Shown: one piece after another, positions 9,756 through 18,873 of the stretch
Layout of the letters: every line of letters begins with the position of its first letter
Numbering within the stretch: the first letter of the stretch is position 1
Assembly: GCF_017313225.1 (NCBI RefSeq)
Contig: NZ_JAFLNE010000001.1
Coordinates: forward strand, 1,044,499 to 1,108,498
Reading direction: 5' to 3'
Length of the DNA: 64,000 bases
Source of the DNA: Allomuricauda sp. CAU 1633
GTDB taxonomy: Bacteria > Bacteroidota > Bacteroidia > Flavobacteriales > Flavobacteriaceae
Notes under the pieces: model-generated
The model's database searches: none
What the model saw: only the letters and a program-made list of their open reading frames with translations
What the model was told of the DNA's origin: nothing
Position numbers and translations under genes: made by a program

Positions 9756-10732
9756 TAATCCAAGGATTGGTTCTCTTGATTGGCAAACTTGAGCATATTT
9801 TCAAACTCTTCCGCTGTTAAACTTCCGTAGTAGAAGTTAATGGGATTGATTCGCTCTCCATCCTTGAACACCTCATAGTGAACATGGGGGGCTTCGGAAC
9901 GACCGGTGCTGCCAACAAAACCAATGAGGTCTCCTCTTTTCACCTTTTGGCCTACCGTAACATTATACTTGCTCATGTGGCCATATAATGAAATATAACC
10001 ATAGCCATGATCTATGCGAACGTGTTTTCCGTAACCGGATGATCTATTGTCGGCACGTGTTATCTTTCCATCTCCTGAAGCATAAATGGGCGTACCCCGT
10101 GGAGCGGTAAAATCCATCCCCCAGTGCATTTTTCGTGCTTTGGTAAAGGGGTCCGAACGCCATCCGTAACCAGAAGCCATTCTGGTAAGGTCTTCATTGT
10201 TTATGGGTTGTATGGCAGGAATGGAAGCCAAGAGTTTCTCCTTTTCCTCCGCCAGTTTGGCAATCTCGTCCAACGATTTGGATTGGATCACCATCTGTTT
10301 CTGGATAATGTCCAACCGTTGTGTAGCATTTATGATGATTTCAGAGTTATTGAAACCTTCCAAGGATTTGTATCGGTTGATTCCTCCAAAACCTGCTTTT
10401 CGCTGCTCTTCTGGAATGGGATTGGCCTCAAAGTACAAACGATAAATGTTATTGTCGCGATCTTCAATATTGGCCAAGACCTGCTCCATCTGCTCCATTT
10501 TCCGGGTCAGGATGTCATATTGGAGTTCATAGTTTCGTACTTCACGTTCCAAAGAAAGCTCCTTGGGCGTATTTACCCATTTTGTGTTCAATAGTATAAT
10601 GAGACCTAGAAAACCAAACAAGGCCGAACCCACCAGAAACAGAAAGAGATTCCGGTATCGTTTAGATTTCTTCGGCTCAATTTTCCGATAGGAAAGTGTA
10701 TCCGGGTCGTAATAGTACTTAACTTTAGACAT
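9755..10732 (-). CDS. M23 family metallopeptidase, membrane anchored
   Basis: 325-aa periplasmic peptidoglycan endopeptidase or activator. A cytoplasmic basic segment precedes a membrane helix (about 28-49) and a coiled-coil region (60-165). The LytM/M23 domain lies at about 190-300: the zinc ligands are visible in HWGMDFTAPRGTPIYASGDG (H and D), and the catalytic HxH is in APHVHYEVF. It is therefore likely to be active. The architecture resembles MepM/YebA-like or NlpD-like proteins of Bacteroidota. It is first in a minus-strand run with MerR, LemA and TPM genes and is divergent from alaS. Confidence 0.93.
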   Translation of the reverse strand: MSKVKYYYDPDTLSYRKIEPKKSKRYRNLFLFLVGSALFGFLGLIILLNTKWVNTPKELSLEREVRNYELQYDILTRKMEQMEQVLANIEDRDNNIYRLYFEANPIPEEQRKAGFGGINRYKSLEGFNNSEIIINATQRLDIIQKQMVIQSKSLDEIAKLAEEKEKLLASIPAIQPINNEDLTRMASGYGWRSDPFTKARKMHWGMDFTAPRGTPIYASGDGKITRADNRSSGYGKHVRIDHGYGYISLYGHMSKYNVTVGQKVKRGDLIGFVGSTGRSEAPHVHYEVFKDGERINPINFYYGSLTAEEFENMLKFANQENQSLD

Positions 10733-10855
10733 GAAGGGATTTTATCCTATTTTTGCTCACTTATCTGCCAACGGGCAGGCTATTTTTATCAAAACAAGCA
10801 AATATAAAAATTGTTTTGTTTAAAGTGTTAAATTTAAGAAAACCCTAGGAATTCA

Positions 10856-13477
10856 ATGACATCCCAAGAAATTAGGACTCAATTTTTAAACTTTTTTAAA
10901 GAAAAGAACCATAAAATAGTGCCATCGGCACCTATGGTGATGAAGAATGACCCCACGTTGATGTTCACCAATGCAGGCATGAACCAGTTTAAGGAGTTTT
11001 TCTTGGGAAATTCTGTTCCAAAGTCAAAAAGAGTCACTGATACCCAAAAATGTCTTCGGGTTAGTGGAAAGCACAACGATTTGGAAGAAGTGGGCAAAGA
11101 CACCTACCATCATACCATGTTTGAGATGTTGGGCAACTGGAGTTTTGGGGATTATTTTAAAAAGGAAGCCATCCAATGGGCATGGGAATTGCTGACGGAG
11201 GTTTACAAAATAGACAAGGAAAGCCTTTACGTTTCGGTTTTTGAAGGGAGTGAGGATGATAACTTGGATTTGGACCAAGAGGCGTACGATTTGTGGAAAG
11301 CCATTGTTCCTGAAGACCGTATCATCATGGGGAACAAAAAAGACAATTTTTGGGAAATGGGAGACCAAGGTCCCTGTGGTCCCTGTTCTGAAATCCATGT
11401 GGACCTTCGTTCCAAAGAAGAGAAAACGAAAGTTCCCGGAGCTACTTTGGTGAACCAAGATCACCCGCTTGTGGTAGAAATCTGGAATTTGGTTTTTATC
11501 CAATACAATCGAAAAGCCAATGGGTCGCTTGAAGATCTTCCTGAAAAACATATTGATACCGGGATGGGCTTTGAGCGCTTGTGCATGGCGTTGCAGAATG
11601 TAAAATCCAACTACGATACGGATGTTTTTACACCTTTGATTCGTGAAATTGAGACCATCACAGGACATAAATACGGAAAAAACGAAGAGACCGATATAGC
11701 TATCCGTGTAGTGGCCGATCATGTTCGTGCCGTGGCCTTTGCCATTGCCGATGGACAATTACCGAGCAATACCGGGGCAGGGTATGTTATTCGAAGGATA
11801 TTGCGGCGCGCCATTCGGTATGGGTTTACCTTTTTGGATACCAAACAGCCGTTTATTTATCGATTGGTAAAGGTGTTGAGTGAACGAATGGGAAAAGCCT
11901 TTCCGGAACTTCCCAAAAATCACCAACTCATAGAGAATGTGATTAAGGAAGAAGAAAATTCTTTTTTGAGCACCTTGGAGCAAGGTTTAGTGTTGTTGGA
12001 TTCTGTGATTTCGTCATCAAAAAGCAAAACTATTGATGGCGAAAAAGCCTTTGAACTCTATGATACCTTCGGATTTCCTATTGACCTAACATCGCTCATT
12101 CTTGAAGAAAAAGGATATCAGCTGGATGTAGAAGGATTTGAAAAAGCATTAAAAGCACAAAAAGACCGTTCCAGAGCTGCGTCTGAAGTGTCCAAGGATG
12201 ATTGGACGGTACTACAACAGGATTCTGAACAGGAATTTGTGGGATATGATACCTTGAAAGCTAAGGTGAAGCTCGTAAAATACCGCAAAGTAAGCAGCAA
12301 AAAAGAGGGGGATCAATATCAACTGGTCTTTAATTTGACTCCATTTTATGCCGAAGGTGGTGGACAGGTGGGTGACAAGGGTTATTTGGAAGCTCCGAAT
12401 GGAGATGTTGTATACATTGTGGATACCAAAAGGGAGAACAACGAGATTGTTCATTTTGCGGAAAACCTTCCCAAGGATGTTTCGGGAACCTTCAAAGCTG
12501 TAGTGGACAAAGAACAACGATTCCATACCGCCTGCAATCATACCGCAACACATTTGTTACATCAAGCACTTCGAGAAATATTGGGGACTCATGTGGAACA
12601 AAAAGGTTCTGCGGTCCACGCCAAACATTTACGGTTTGACTTTTCCCATTTTTCCAAAATGACGGTGGAGGAACTCCGCGAAGTGGAAAATTTTGTCAAT
12701 GCTCGGATTGAAGGCCAATTGCCGCTGCAAGAAAATCGAAACATTCCGATTAAAGATGCCATGGAGCAAGGTGCAATGGCCCTTTTTGGTGAGAAATATG
12801 GCGATGCTGTACGAACGGTTCGCTTTGGGCAGTCCATTGAATTGTGTGGAGGAACGCATGTGAAGAATACCGCGGATATTTGGCATTTTAAAATTGTTTC
12901 CGAAGGTGCGGTAGCTGCCGGAATCCGACGGATTGAAGCCATCACCTCCGAAGCTGCTAAGGAATTCTTCTTTAAGAACAACCGCATGCTTTTTGAAATC
13001 AAGGATTTGTTGAATACCTCCCAAGACCCTGTGAAAGCTGTGGCCAGTTTGCAAGAGGAGAACAACACCTTGAAGAAGCAAGTGGAACAATTGTTGAAAG
13101 ACAAAGCCAAAGGGCTCAAAAATGAACTGATTGGTGAATTGAAGGACATCAACGGAATTCAATTTTTGGCCAAAAAAGTGGATTTGGATGCTGGCGGCAT
13201 CAAGGATTTGGCCTTTGACATGGGAGGTCAAGTTGACGATTTATTCTTGTTATTGGCCTCTGAAAATGATGGAAAAGCGATATTGTCCTGTTACATTTCC
13301 AAGGATTTGGCGTCCAACAAAGGATTGAACGCTGGAAACATTGTCCGGGAACTGGGCAAACACATTCAAGGTGGTGGAGGGGGACAACCCTTCTTTGCCA
13401 CTGCGGGGGGTAAAAACCCTAATGGTATCCCGGCTGCCTTGGCCAATGCCGAGGAGATTGTTCTGGCAACAACCTAA
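10856..13477 (+). CDS. alaS: alanine--tRNA ligase
   Basis: 873-aa cytoplasmic class II aminoacyl-tRNA synthetase. The N-terminal catalytic domain begins [21 protein letters not shown] and carries the class II motifs ([13 protein letters not shown]; the [10 protein letters not shown] segment). The editing domain has the [13 protein letters not shown] zinc motif and the CGGTH motif. The C-terminal DHHA1 domain ends in [15 protein letters not shown]. The length matches other AlaRS proteins. The 123-bp gap upstream is AT-rich and divergent from the M23 gene. Three plus-strand genes follow with gaps of 3-15 bp and may be co-transcribed. Confidence 0.99.
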   Translation: MTSQEIRTQFLNFFKEKNHKIVPSAPMVMKNDPTLMFTNAGMNQFKEFFLGNSVPKSKRVTDTQKCLRVSGKHNDLEEVGKDTYHHTMFEMLGNWSFGDYFKKEAIQWAWELLTEVYKIDKESLYVSVFEGSEDDNLDLDQEAYDLWKAIVPEDRIIMGNKKDNFWEMGDQGPCGPCSEIHVDLRSKEEKTKVPGATLVNQDHPLVVEIWNLVFIQYNRKANGSLEDLPEKHIDTGMGFERLCMALQNVKSNYDTDVFTPLIREIETITGHKYGKNEETDIAIRVVADHVRAVAFAIADGQLPSNTGAGYVIRRILRRAIRYGFTFLDTKQPFIYRLVKVLSERMGKAFPELPKNHQLIENVIKEEENSFLSTLEQGLVLLDSVISSSKSKTIDGEKAFELYDTFGFPIDLTSLILEEKGYQLDVEGFEKALKAQKDRSRAASEVSKDDWTVLQQDSEQEFVGYDTLKAKVKLVKYRKVSSKKEGDQYQLVFNLTPFYAEGGGQVGDKGYLEAPNGDVVYIVDTKRENNEIVHFAENLPKDVSGTFKAVVDKEQRFHTACNHTATHLLHQALREILGTHVEQKGSAVHAKHLRFDFSHFSKMTVEELREVENFVNARIEGQLPLQENRNIPIKDAMEQGAMALFGEKYGDAVRTVRFGQSIELCGGTHVKNTADIWHFKIVSEGAVAAGIRRIEAITSEAAKEFFFKNNRMLFEIKDLLNTSQDPVKAVASLQEENNTLKKQVEQLLKDKAKGLKNELIGELKDINGIQFLAKKVDLDAGGIKDLAFDMGGQVDDLFLLLASENDGKAILSCYISKDLASNKGLNAGNIVRELGKHIQGGGGGQPFFATAGGKNPNGIPAALANAEEIVLATT

Positions 13478-13480
13478 CGT

Positions 13481-14137
13481 ATGAGATTCTTCAACATAAA
13501 AGAGTTCAACTGGAAGTATATCTTCGGAGAAATCTTTCTGTTGTTTGTGGGCATTAATCTGGCCATTTGGTTCAACGATTGGAATGCCTCCAAAACCATT
13601 CAGAAGAACAAGGAAATCGCTCTGGAAAAAATTGAGGGGGAAATCGAAACCAACTTGGAGCAATTGGTAAAAGATCATGAATCCAACCAAAAAATCCCTG
13701 CTTTTTTTGCCGAGATGAACAGTATCAAAAACGATGACGGAAGGATAATAGCTTCCTCCGAAGTCATGCACGCCTTCGTAAAAAGATATCCGGAGTTTGT
13801 TCGAAAAATAGATTCCACATCCGTGGGAGATGGGCTTTACCAATATAATGTTGATTCTTTCATCAATCTTGAAATTACGGACCTGAGTAGTATTGCTTGG
13901 GATGTATCCAAATCAACTGGGATTTTCCATGAATTTGGCTATGATTGCCTTTACGATCTTCAGAAATTGTATAGCACCCAAGATTTGGTGAAAAATGAAC
14001 TGAACAAAGCCACTGAAGCTTTACGGAACAAATCCATGCAGGATTTGATGAACACCTTGGCCATCATGAAACAGTTGGAAGAGCAGTTGGAAATGCAGTA
14101 CAAGGATATGCTGGAAAGCATTGATGACTGTAAATAA
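13481..14137 (+). CDS. DUF6090 family membrane-anchored protein
   Basis: 218-aa protein with one N-terminal membrane helix (YIFGEIFLLFVGINLAIWFNDWN, residues 15-36) followed by a charged alpha-helical region. This start and helix are diagnostic of DUF6090, common in Flavobacteriia and of unknown function. It begins 3 bp after the alaS stop, so it is probably read through from alaS. The tail (about 150-218) is predicted coiled coil (LEEQLEMQYKDMLES). Confidence 0.85.
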   Translation: MRFFNIKEFNWKYIFGEIFLLFVGINLAIWFNDWNASKTIQKNKEIALEKIEGEIETNLEQLVKDHESNQKIPAFFAEMNSIKNDDGRIIASSEVMHAFVKRYPEFVRKIDSTSVGDGLYQYNVDSFINLEITDLSSIAWDVSKSTGIFHEFGYDCLYDLQKLYSTQDLVKNELNKATEALRNKSMQDLMNTLAIMKQLEEQLEMQYKDMLESIDDCK

Positions 14138-14152
14138 CGTATCTTACTTTCC

Positions 14153-15109
14153 ATGAAACTTCAAACTACCATTCCCTTAGAAAAGGCGAATAATCCCATT
14201 GATTACCAAAGCAGACTATTGTTGATGGGCTCTTGTTTTGTGGAAAATATAGGGAAGAAACTCAACTATTTTAAGTTTCAGCAACTGCAAAATCCTTTTG
14301 GAATCCTATTTCATCCGCTTGCCATTGAAAATCTGGTGCAACGTTCCTTGGAGGAATGGTGTTATAAGGAAACTGAGGTTTTTGAGCAGGATGGCATTTG
14401 GCATTGTTTTGATGCTCATTCTGAGGTTCGAGCCAATTCTCAAGAGGCGTTACTCCAAAAGCTAAACCAACAGCTCCATGAAACCCGGTTGGGATTGCGA
14501 AATGCAACCCATATCATCATTACTTTGGGAACGGCCTGGGTATACCACCATAAAAAGGCGAATAAAATTGTGGCCAATTGCCATAAAGTGCCACAAAAGG
14601 AATTTTCCAAAGAATTATTGTCTATTGAGACCATAACGACCAGCCTGGAAAACTTGGTCAATAGGGTGGCAGAGGTCAATCCTGAGGCCCAACTTATATT
14701 TACTGTTTCACCCGTGCGCCACCTCAAGGACGGTTTTGTGGAAAATCAACAAAGTAAGGCCCATCTTATTTCGGCACTTCATAAGGTTTTGTCACCTCGA
14801 GCGCAGTCGAGAGGTCTTAATTACTTTCCAGCGTATGGAATCATGATGGACGAACTCCGGGATTACCGTTTTTACGGAAAGGATTTGGTACATCCCAATG
14901 AATTGGCTGTGGATTACATTTGGGAGAAGTTCAAATCGGTTTGGATTGATGAGGATTGCTATGGTGTAATGGAAGAGGTGGACAACATTCAAAAAGGACT
15001 TTTGCACCGACCGTTTAACCCAGATTCCGAGGCGCACCAAAAGTTTGAAACATCTCTCCGGTCAAAAATTACGTATCTTCAAGAGAGGTATCCTTTCATG
15101 AAATTTTAA
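14153..15109 (+). CDS. GSCFA domain protein
   Basis: 318-aa protein with the naming motif near its start (LLMGSCFVENIGKKL, residues about 24-38). GSCFA proteins resemble SGNH/GDSL esterases in layout; the matching blocks ITLGTAWVYHHK and FTVSPVRHLKDGF and the late DLVHPN (Asp-x-x-His) are all present, so an ester-hydrolysing or transferring activity is plausible but unproven. Residues about 213-221 (SPRAQSRG) are encoded by a palindromic intergenic-type repeat that lies in frame at 14793-14815. The next gene starts 3 bp downstream. Confidence 0.92.
   Translation: MKLQTTIPLEKANNPIDYQSRLLLMGSCFVENIGKKLNYFKFQQLQNPFGILFHPLAIENLVQRSLEEWCYKETEVFEQDGIWHCFDAHSEVRANSQEALLQKLNQQLHETRLGLRNATHIIITLGTAWVYHHKKANKIVANCHKVPQKEFSKELLSIETITTSLENLVNRVAEVNPEAQLIFTVSPVRHLKDGFVENQQSKAHLISALHKVLSPRAQSRGLNYFPAYGIMMDELRDYRFYGKDLVHPNELAVDYIWEKFKSVWIDEDCYGVMEEVDNIQKGLLHRPFNPDSEAHQKFETSLRSKITYLQERYPFMKF
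14793..14815. repeat. palindromic REP-like repeat inside the GSCFA gene
   Basis: An inverted-repeat sequence of the form ACCTCGAG...CTCGAGAGGT-like (ACCTCGAGCGCAGTCGAGAG is its core). It has the same layout as the two intergenic repeats at 20696 and 20999 (ACCCTGAGCGAAGTCGAAGG). Here it is in frame and adds residues without breaking the protein. Confidence 0.65.
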
Positions 15110-15112
15110 AAA

Positions 15113-15739
15113 ATGAAGAAAGTACTGGTTGGAGCCATCATCGCGTTGGCCTCTGTTTTGATCTACAAATCCTGTGCCGATGAGCGCGAGCGTAAGACTT
15201 TGCTACAAGAGAGTTCCATGCTCATTCAACAGGAATTGAAGAACGTTTCCAAACTCATCGTGACCGAAGGTCATTTTGTGGAAGTCTACAACTACAAAGA
15301 CTCGCGTGAGTTGTTCGGTTCCCTGGTCACAGCGGATAAAAAAGCGTTGGTGGTGGCGAATGCTGAGGTCACCATTGCTTACGACCTCTCTAAAATAACG
15401 TACGGGGTGGATGAGGTCAGCAAAACGATCACTATCATCCAAATTCCAGAAGCGGAAATCAAGATAAACCCGGATTTTGAATATTATGATGTTACCGCAG
15501 ATTATTTGAACCCGTTCAAAGCTGAGGATTATAATTTGATCAAAAAGAATGTCAACCAGTCATTGTTGAAAAAGATTGAAGCCTCTACACTGGTGTCCAA
15601 TGCAGAAAATCGACTGCTCAGCGAACTTTCCCGAATTTATGTGTTGACCAATTCCTTGGGTTGGACTTTGGTTTATGGAGAAGAACCTATCAATTCCACA
15701 GAAGAATTACTTGACCTGCGTAAAACTGTGGTCGATTAG
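15113..15739 (+). CDS. DUF4230 domain-containing protein
   Basis: 208-aa protein. An N-terminal hydrophobic segment (VLVGAIIALASVLIYKSC) would anchor it in the membrane or act as a signal. The DUF4230 domain spans roughly residues 25-180, with ALVVANAEVTIAYDLSKITYGVD and ITIIQIPEAEI as typical strands. Function unknown. It begins 3 bp after the GSCFA stop, so alaS-DUF6090-GSCFA-DUF4230 may form one transcription unit. Its last 33 bp overlap, tail to tail, the end of the aromatic amino acid hydroxylase gene. Confidence 0.88.
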   Translation: MKKVLVGAIIALASVLIYKSCADERERKTLLQESSMLIQQELKNVSKLIVTEGHFVEVYNYKDSRELFGSLVTADKKALVVANAEVTIAYDLSKITYGVDEVSKTITIIQIPEAEIKINPDFEYYDVTADYLNPFKAEDYNLIKKNVNQSLLKKIEASTLVSNAENRLLSELSRIYVLTNSLGWTLVYGEEPINSTEELLDLRKTVVD

Positions 15740-17464
15740 TGCAATCCCATCATCAATCAAATGCCCCACTTTGGGGTTATTTTGTTTGATGGACTCCAAA
15801 TGGTCCAAAATTTCTTGCTGAAACGCTTCATCATGGCCTTTTTTAGCCAATTCATACAATTCCACAGGAAGTAACCAATCATTAGGATGATTTTCTGCTA
15901 GTGCCTTAAAGACCTTATTTCGGGAGATGGTGGTGTTTTTTCCTTCCCGAAACTCACGAATCTGCAAATAATACTGCTCCAGTTGTTGGCGTTCCGCACT
16001 TTTTTTGTATTTGATGGTGGTTTCTGTAATCTCATGGGTGATGAGGTCAAAACTGGCCAAATCTGCAGGGCCGTTAAAAGCGGATACCACGTTTTGTCCT
16101 ACCGCCATATTGTAGAGTCCCCAATCGGGTTGAAAGAGCACTTGTCCGTCATAGGTTACGGTGCAATTTTGGAAGGTGATCAAGATAATCTTGCCGCGAA
16201 GGTTTCGAGTGCCGGTAATGATAGTGCCTTCAACTTTTATACCTCCTTCAAATTCCAGCTTCACCTCTTCCCCCTCATAAATTTTATAGGCCTTTAAATC
16301 TCTGGGACCCATGTCCTCAATGGCAATATTGATGCCTTTTAATTTACCGATGGGCGTTCCAAAACCATCCGCGTGCTGGGCAATGCTGTGACCCACCAAC
16401 TCTTTTTCTCGATAGGCTAGGGCCGTTGCTCCTTTGGTTTGGATGTAAATGGGTTTTCCTTCGTGTTCCATCACCTTGTTAAAATTCCCCGATATCTGCA
16501 ATCCGGTACTGAGCTCAATCGTGCCCAGTTCCTTGGAATTAATCAGTTTTTGAACCCCGGAGAGTCCGCCTTTTCGCAAAGCCATGGTATTGGCAAAATC
16601 TTCCAAAACTTGACTCAGAAAGGCAAAATCTGGGGTAACGAACAACTGGGGTTGGGGCTTGGTGATATCGAACTCGGCATGCGCTGCTTCCAAAGAGTAG
16701 GGTAGCTTCTTCACCTTGTCTGTCATGCACCAGGCACTTTCCCCGATGGATGACAAAAGACCCGCCCCATAAATTTTTGGGTTCTCCACGGTGCCGATAA
16801 GGCCATATTCCACGGTCCACCAATGCAAATTTCGGATTAGGGCCATTTCACTGGGGGTACCCATGTTGTTTTGGAGGTGCTCAATGTGTTTTTCGGCTTT
16901 GTCAATCTCTTCTTGAGGTGTACCCGCCGCTTCTTTGATGATGGATAAATGTCGTACCGCATTATACAGTTCGTAATCTTTCGCGCTTGAAATCGCCTTG
17001 CAGCCAATTTCCCCAAATCGCCTTAAATATTCGGCATACTCCGGATTGGCAATAATGGGCGCATGTCCCGCACCTTCATGGATAATATCCGGCGCTGGGG
17101 TGTATTCAATATTTTCCAACTGGCGGATATCCGAAGCAATCACCAATACATTGTACGCTTGAAATTCCATAAAGGCTGAAGGTGGTATGAAGCCATCCAC
17201 AGCCACAGCGGCCCAACCAATTTCCTTCAAAATACGGTTCATGCCGTACATATTGGGAATATGGTCGATGGAAATCCCGGTTTTCTTCAACCCATCCACA
17301 TACGAACTATGCGCCACTCGACTTAAATAATCCACATTTTTACGCATCACATACCGCCAAACAGCTTGGTCAATAGGGGAATACGCCTCGTAATGTTGTG
17401 GTTTTATAAACTGTTTGAGGTGCTTGGGCAACTTGTCCAATATGGGACTTGATTCGTAGCTCAT
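15707..17464 (-). CDS. aromatic amino acid hydroxylase (phenylalanine 4-monooxygenase-like) with long C-terminal extension
   Basis: 585-aa cytoplasmic non-heme iron monooxygenase that probably hydroxylates phenylalanine to tyrosine using a pterin cofactor. The two iron histidines are in DIIHEGAGHAPI (His129, His134) and the third ligand is Glu219 in HWWTVEYGLIG; all three are present. The catalytic domain ends near residue 300. The remaining 280 or so residues, including a beta-rich part (about 330-450) and a helical end (480-585), have no equivalent in classical PheOH. This long form seems typical of Flavobacteria. Substrate (Phe or Trp) cannot be fixed from sequence alone. Confidence 0.9.
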   Translation of the reverse strand: MSYESSPILDKLPKHLKQFIKPQHYEAYSPIDQAVWRYVMRKNVDYLSRVAHSSYVDGLKKTGISIDHIPNMYGMNRILKEIGWAAVAVDGFIPPSAFMEFQAYNVLVIASDIRQLENIEYTPAPDIIHEGAGHAPIIANPEYAEYLRRFGEIGCKAISSAKDYELYNAVRHLSIIKEAAGTPQEEIDKAEKHIEHLQNNMGTPSEMALIRNLHWWTVEYGLIGTVENPKIYGAGLLSSIGESAWCMTDKVKKLPYSLEAAHAEFDITKPQPQLFVTPDFAFLSQVLEDFANTMALRKGGLSGVQKLINSKELGTIELSTGLQISGNFNKVMEHEGKPIYIQTKGATALAYREKELVGHSIAQHADGFGTPIGKLKGINIAIEDMGPRDLKAYKIYEGEEVKLEFEGGIKVEGTIITGTRNLRGKIILITFQNCTVTYDGQVLFQPDWGLYNMAVGQNVVSAFNGPADLASFDLITHEITETTIKYKKSAERQQLEQYYLQIREFREGKNTTISRNKVFKALAENHPNDWLLPVELYELAKKGHDEAFQQEILDHLESIKQNNPKVGHLIDDGIALIDHSFTQVK

Positions 17465-17535
17465 CGGTCAATTTTTATGCGACTTAAATATACGAAATAG
17501 GGGAAGGAGTTTTTCACAACAAAAGTTAAGGGCAA

Positions 17536-17557
17536 CAAAAAACCGCCCAAAGGGCGG
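17536..17557 (-). terminator. rho-independent terminator after the DUF4136 gene
   Basis: On the minus strand, CCGCCC and GGGCGG arms with a 3-nt loop are followed by a T run. It lies just past the DUF4136 stop and separates that gene from the hydroxylase gene. Confidence 0.85.
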
Positions 17558-17565
17558 CTTGTATT

Positions 17566-18138
17566 TTAGTTGGAGGCCACAGCTATATTGGGTGGATATT
17601 CCTCTAGAATTTGGGAAACAAACTCTCGGATACGCTCCTCTTTCTTTTCAATATTTTTGGTGTTGTTCAAGGTCCCTACACCGCGGCCCTGCCATACCAA
17701 CTCTTTTTTATGGGCATCAATGACGTCAATATATAAGGAACCTTCAGTACTGGTACTCACATTGCTGCCTCCCCAGCCCCAGCCCCAACCGGGACCCCAG
17801 ACCCAAGGGTTGTAGAATCCACCATAACCCCAACCAAAGTTGTTGCTATAGACATCAACACGCTCACGTTCCTTGGTGAAAATGCTGATGAGTACATCGG
17901 GATTTTCAGATTTTACAAAGCCACGGGAGCCCAATTCGTTTTCAATGGCGCGTAGGATACGTTTTTTGTCCAAATCGGAAATTTGGGCCTGATCGATACC
18001 TGTTTTATAAAAGGCATAGCTTCTGTACGTATTAAAGTCGGCCTGTTGGTCATAGTCGGAAACAACTCTGACGGAGCTACAGGAAGCCAACAAAATAAGG
18101 GCCATTGCAGCTAAAGTGAATAATTTTACATTTTTCAT
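17566..18138 (-). CDS. DUF4136 domain lipoprotein
   Basis: 190-aa lipoprotein: signal peptide with lipobox LLASC near residue 19, then a DUF4136 domain. Typical blocks are VRVVSDYDQQADFNTYRSYAF, KKRILRAIENELGSRGF, PDVLISIF and SLYIDVIDAHKKELVWQGRG. A Trp/Gly-rich loop (GWGYGGFYNPWVWGPGWGWG) sits in the middle. Members are envelope lipoproteins of unknown role. Monocistronic by its terminator. Confidence 0.92.
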   Translation of the reverse strand: MKNVKLFTLAAMALILLASCSSVRVVSDYDQQADFNTYRSYAFYKTGIDQAQISDLDKKRILRAIENELGSRGFVKSENPDVLISIFTKERERVDVYSNNFGWGYGGFYNPWVWGPGWGWGWGGSNVSTSTEGSLYIDVIDAHKKELVWQGRGVGTLNNTKNIEKKEERIREFVSQILEEYPPNIAVASN

Positions 18139-18201
18139 AGTACTGTTTTTGAATTCGTTGAGATTGCTAGATGCATCACAAATATTATGCCGAATGCAAT
18201 T

Positions 18202-18363
18202 TTAGCGCCTCATATTGGTTTTTGCACTGTAGCCATAAGGGCAATGTCGGCATCCACTTTCACAACAATAGCCCCTTTTTAGGAGATATTGTTCCGTGAA
18301 CACCTTGTATCCCTCTTCTGAAAAGTAAAAATCGCCATCCTCCAAGGGAATGTATTCCTTCAT
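18202..18363 (-). CDS. DUF5522 small cysteine-rich protein
   Basis: 53-aa protein starting MKEYIPLEDGDFYFSEEG with the metal-binding-like motif YCCESGCRHCPYGY (four cysteines). This is the signature of DUF5522, a short widespread Bacteroidota family; similar CxxxCxxCP modules also occur in eukaryotic oxidoreductase-like proteins. A metal or Fe-S ligand role is likely but unproven. The reading frame runs from ATG at 18361-18363 to TAA at 18202-18204. Confidence 0.87.
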   Translation of the reverse strand: MKEYIPLEDGDFYFSEEGYKVFTEQYLLKRGYCCESGCRHCPYGYSAKTNMRR

Positions 18364-18503
18364 ACGTACAACGCAAATTCGCTACATAAAGTTACGATTT
18401 TCAGAGGAAAGCCCCTAGGGTTTTAAGATTTCCAAGCAGGGTTATTCACCGAAATTGTTAATGGTATTATCGATAGCGACCAATTTTCTCGGCTTTTTGC
18501 TGT

Positions 18504-18511
18504 TATATTTG
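18504..18511 (+). promoter_or_regulatory. -7 promoter box
   Basis: TATATTTG matches TAnnTTTG. Transcription would start about 18516, which rules out the GTG at 18511 as the start of the next gene. Confidence 0.55.
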
Positions 18512-18534
18512 TGTTGAACCATGATAGTTTTCAA

Positions 18535-18864
18535 GTGATATTGGTATTCAAACACTTCTTTTACAAAAACTACGTCGGACTATCGGTGTGGCCCTTTATA
18601 TTTCTGAAGGAAGGGTCGCTTAAAGCGGATGAAGTGCTTATCAATCACGAGCGAATCCATCTGAAACAACAGCGGGAGCTGCTTATACTACCCTTTTACA
18701 TCCTTTACATTTCTGAATGGCTGTTACGTACCTTGCTTTATCTTGATAGCTACCGCGCCTACCAGAACATCAGTTTTGAACGGGAGGCCTACGCCAATGA
18801 AAAGGACATGGACTATCTTTCCAAACGAAAAGCCTTTGGCTTTGTCAACTACCTGACGCGATAA
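18535..18864 (+). CDS. small membrane protein with HExxH motif
   Basis: About 109 residues. It has two hydrophobic stretches (LSVWPFIFLK and LLILPFYILYISEWLLRTLLYL) with the conserved block LINHERIHLKQQREL between them, an HExxH zinc-type motif, and a later SFEREAYANEKD that could supply a third ligand. Such short proteins, resembling the metal-site half of M56/M48 membrane peptidases, are common in Flavobacteria; activity is unproven. GTG at 18535 is the likely start (ILVFKHFFYKN). An ATG at 18521 opens only a five-codon frame that looks like a duplicate of the start region. Confidence 0.7.
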   Translation: MILVFKHFFYKNYVGLSVWPFIFLKEGSLKADEVLINHERIHLKQQRELLILPFYILYISEWLLRTLLYLDSYRAYQNISFEREAYANEKDMDYLSKRKAFGFVNYLTR

Positions 18865-18873
18865 GGATTCCAT

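Noticed and set aside
11024..11758. 244-codon open frame antisense to alaS
   Set aside because: Lies wholly opposite a well-identified gene; composition follows alaS codons, with no start signal or known family.
12629..13231. 200-codon frame antisense to alaS
   Set aside because: Antisense shadow of the alaS C-terminal region.
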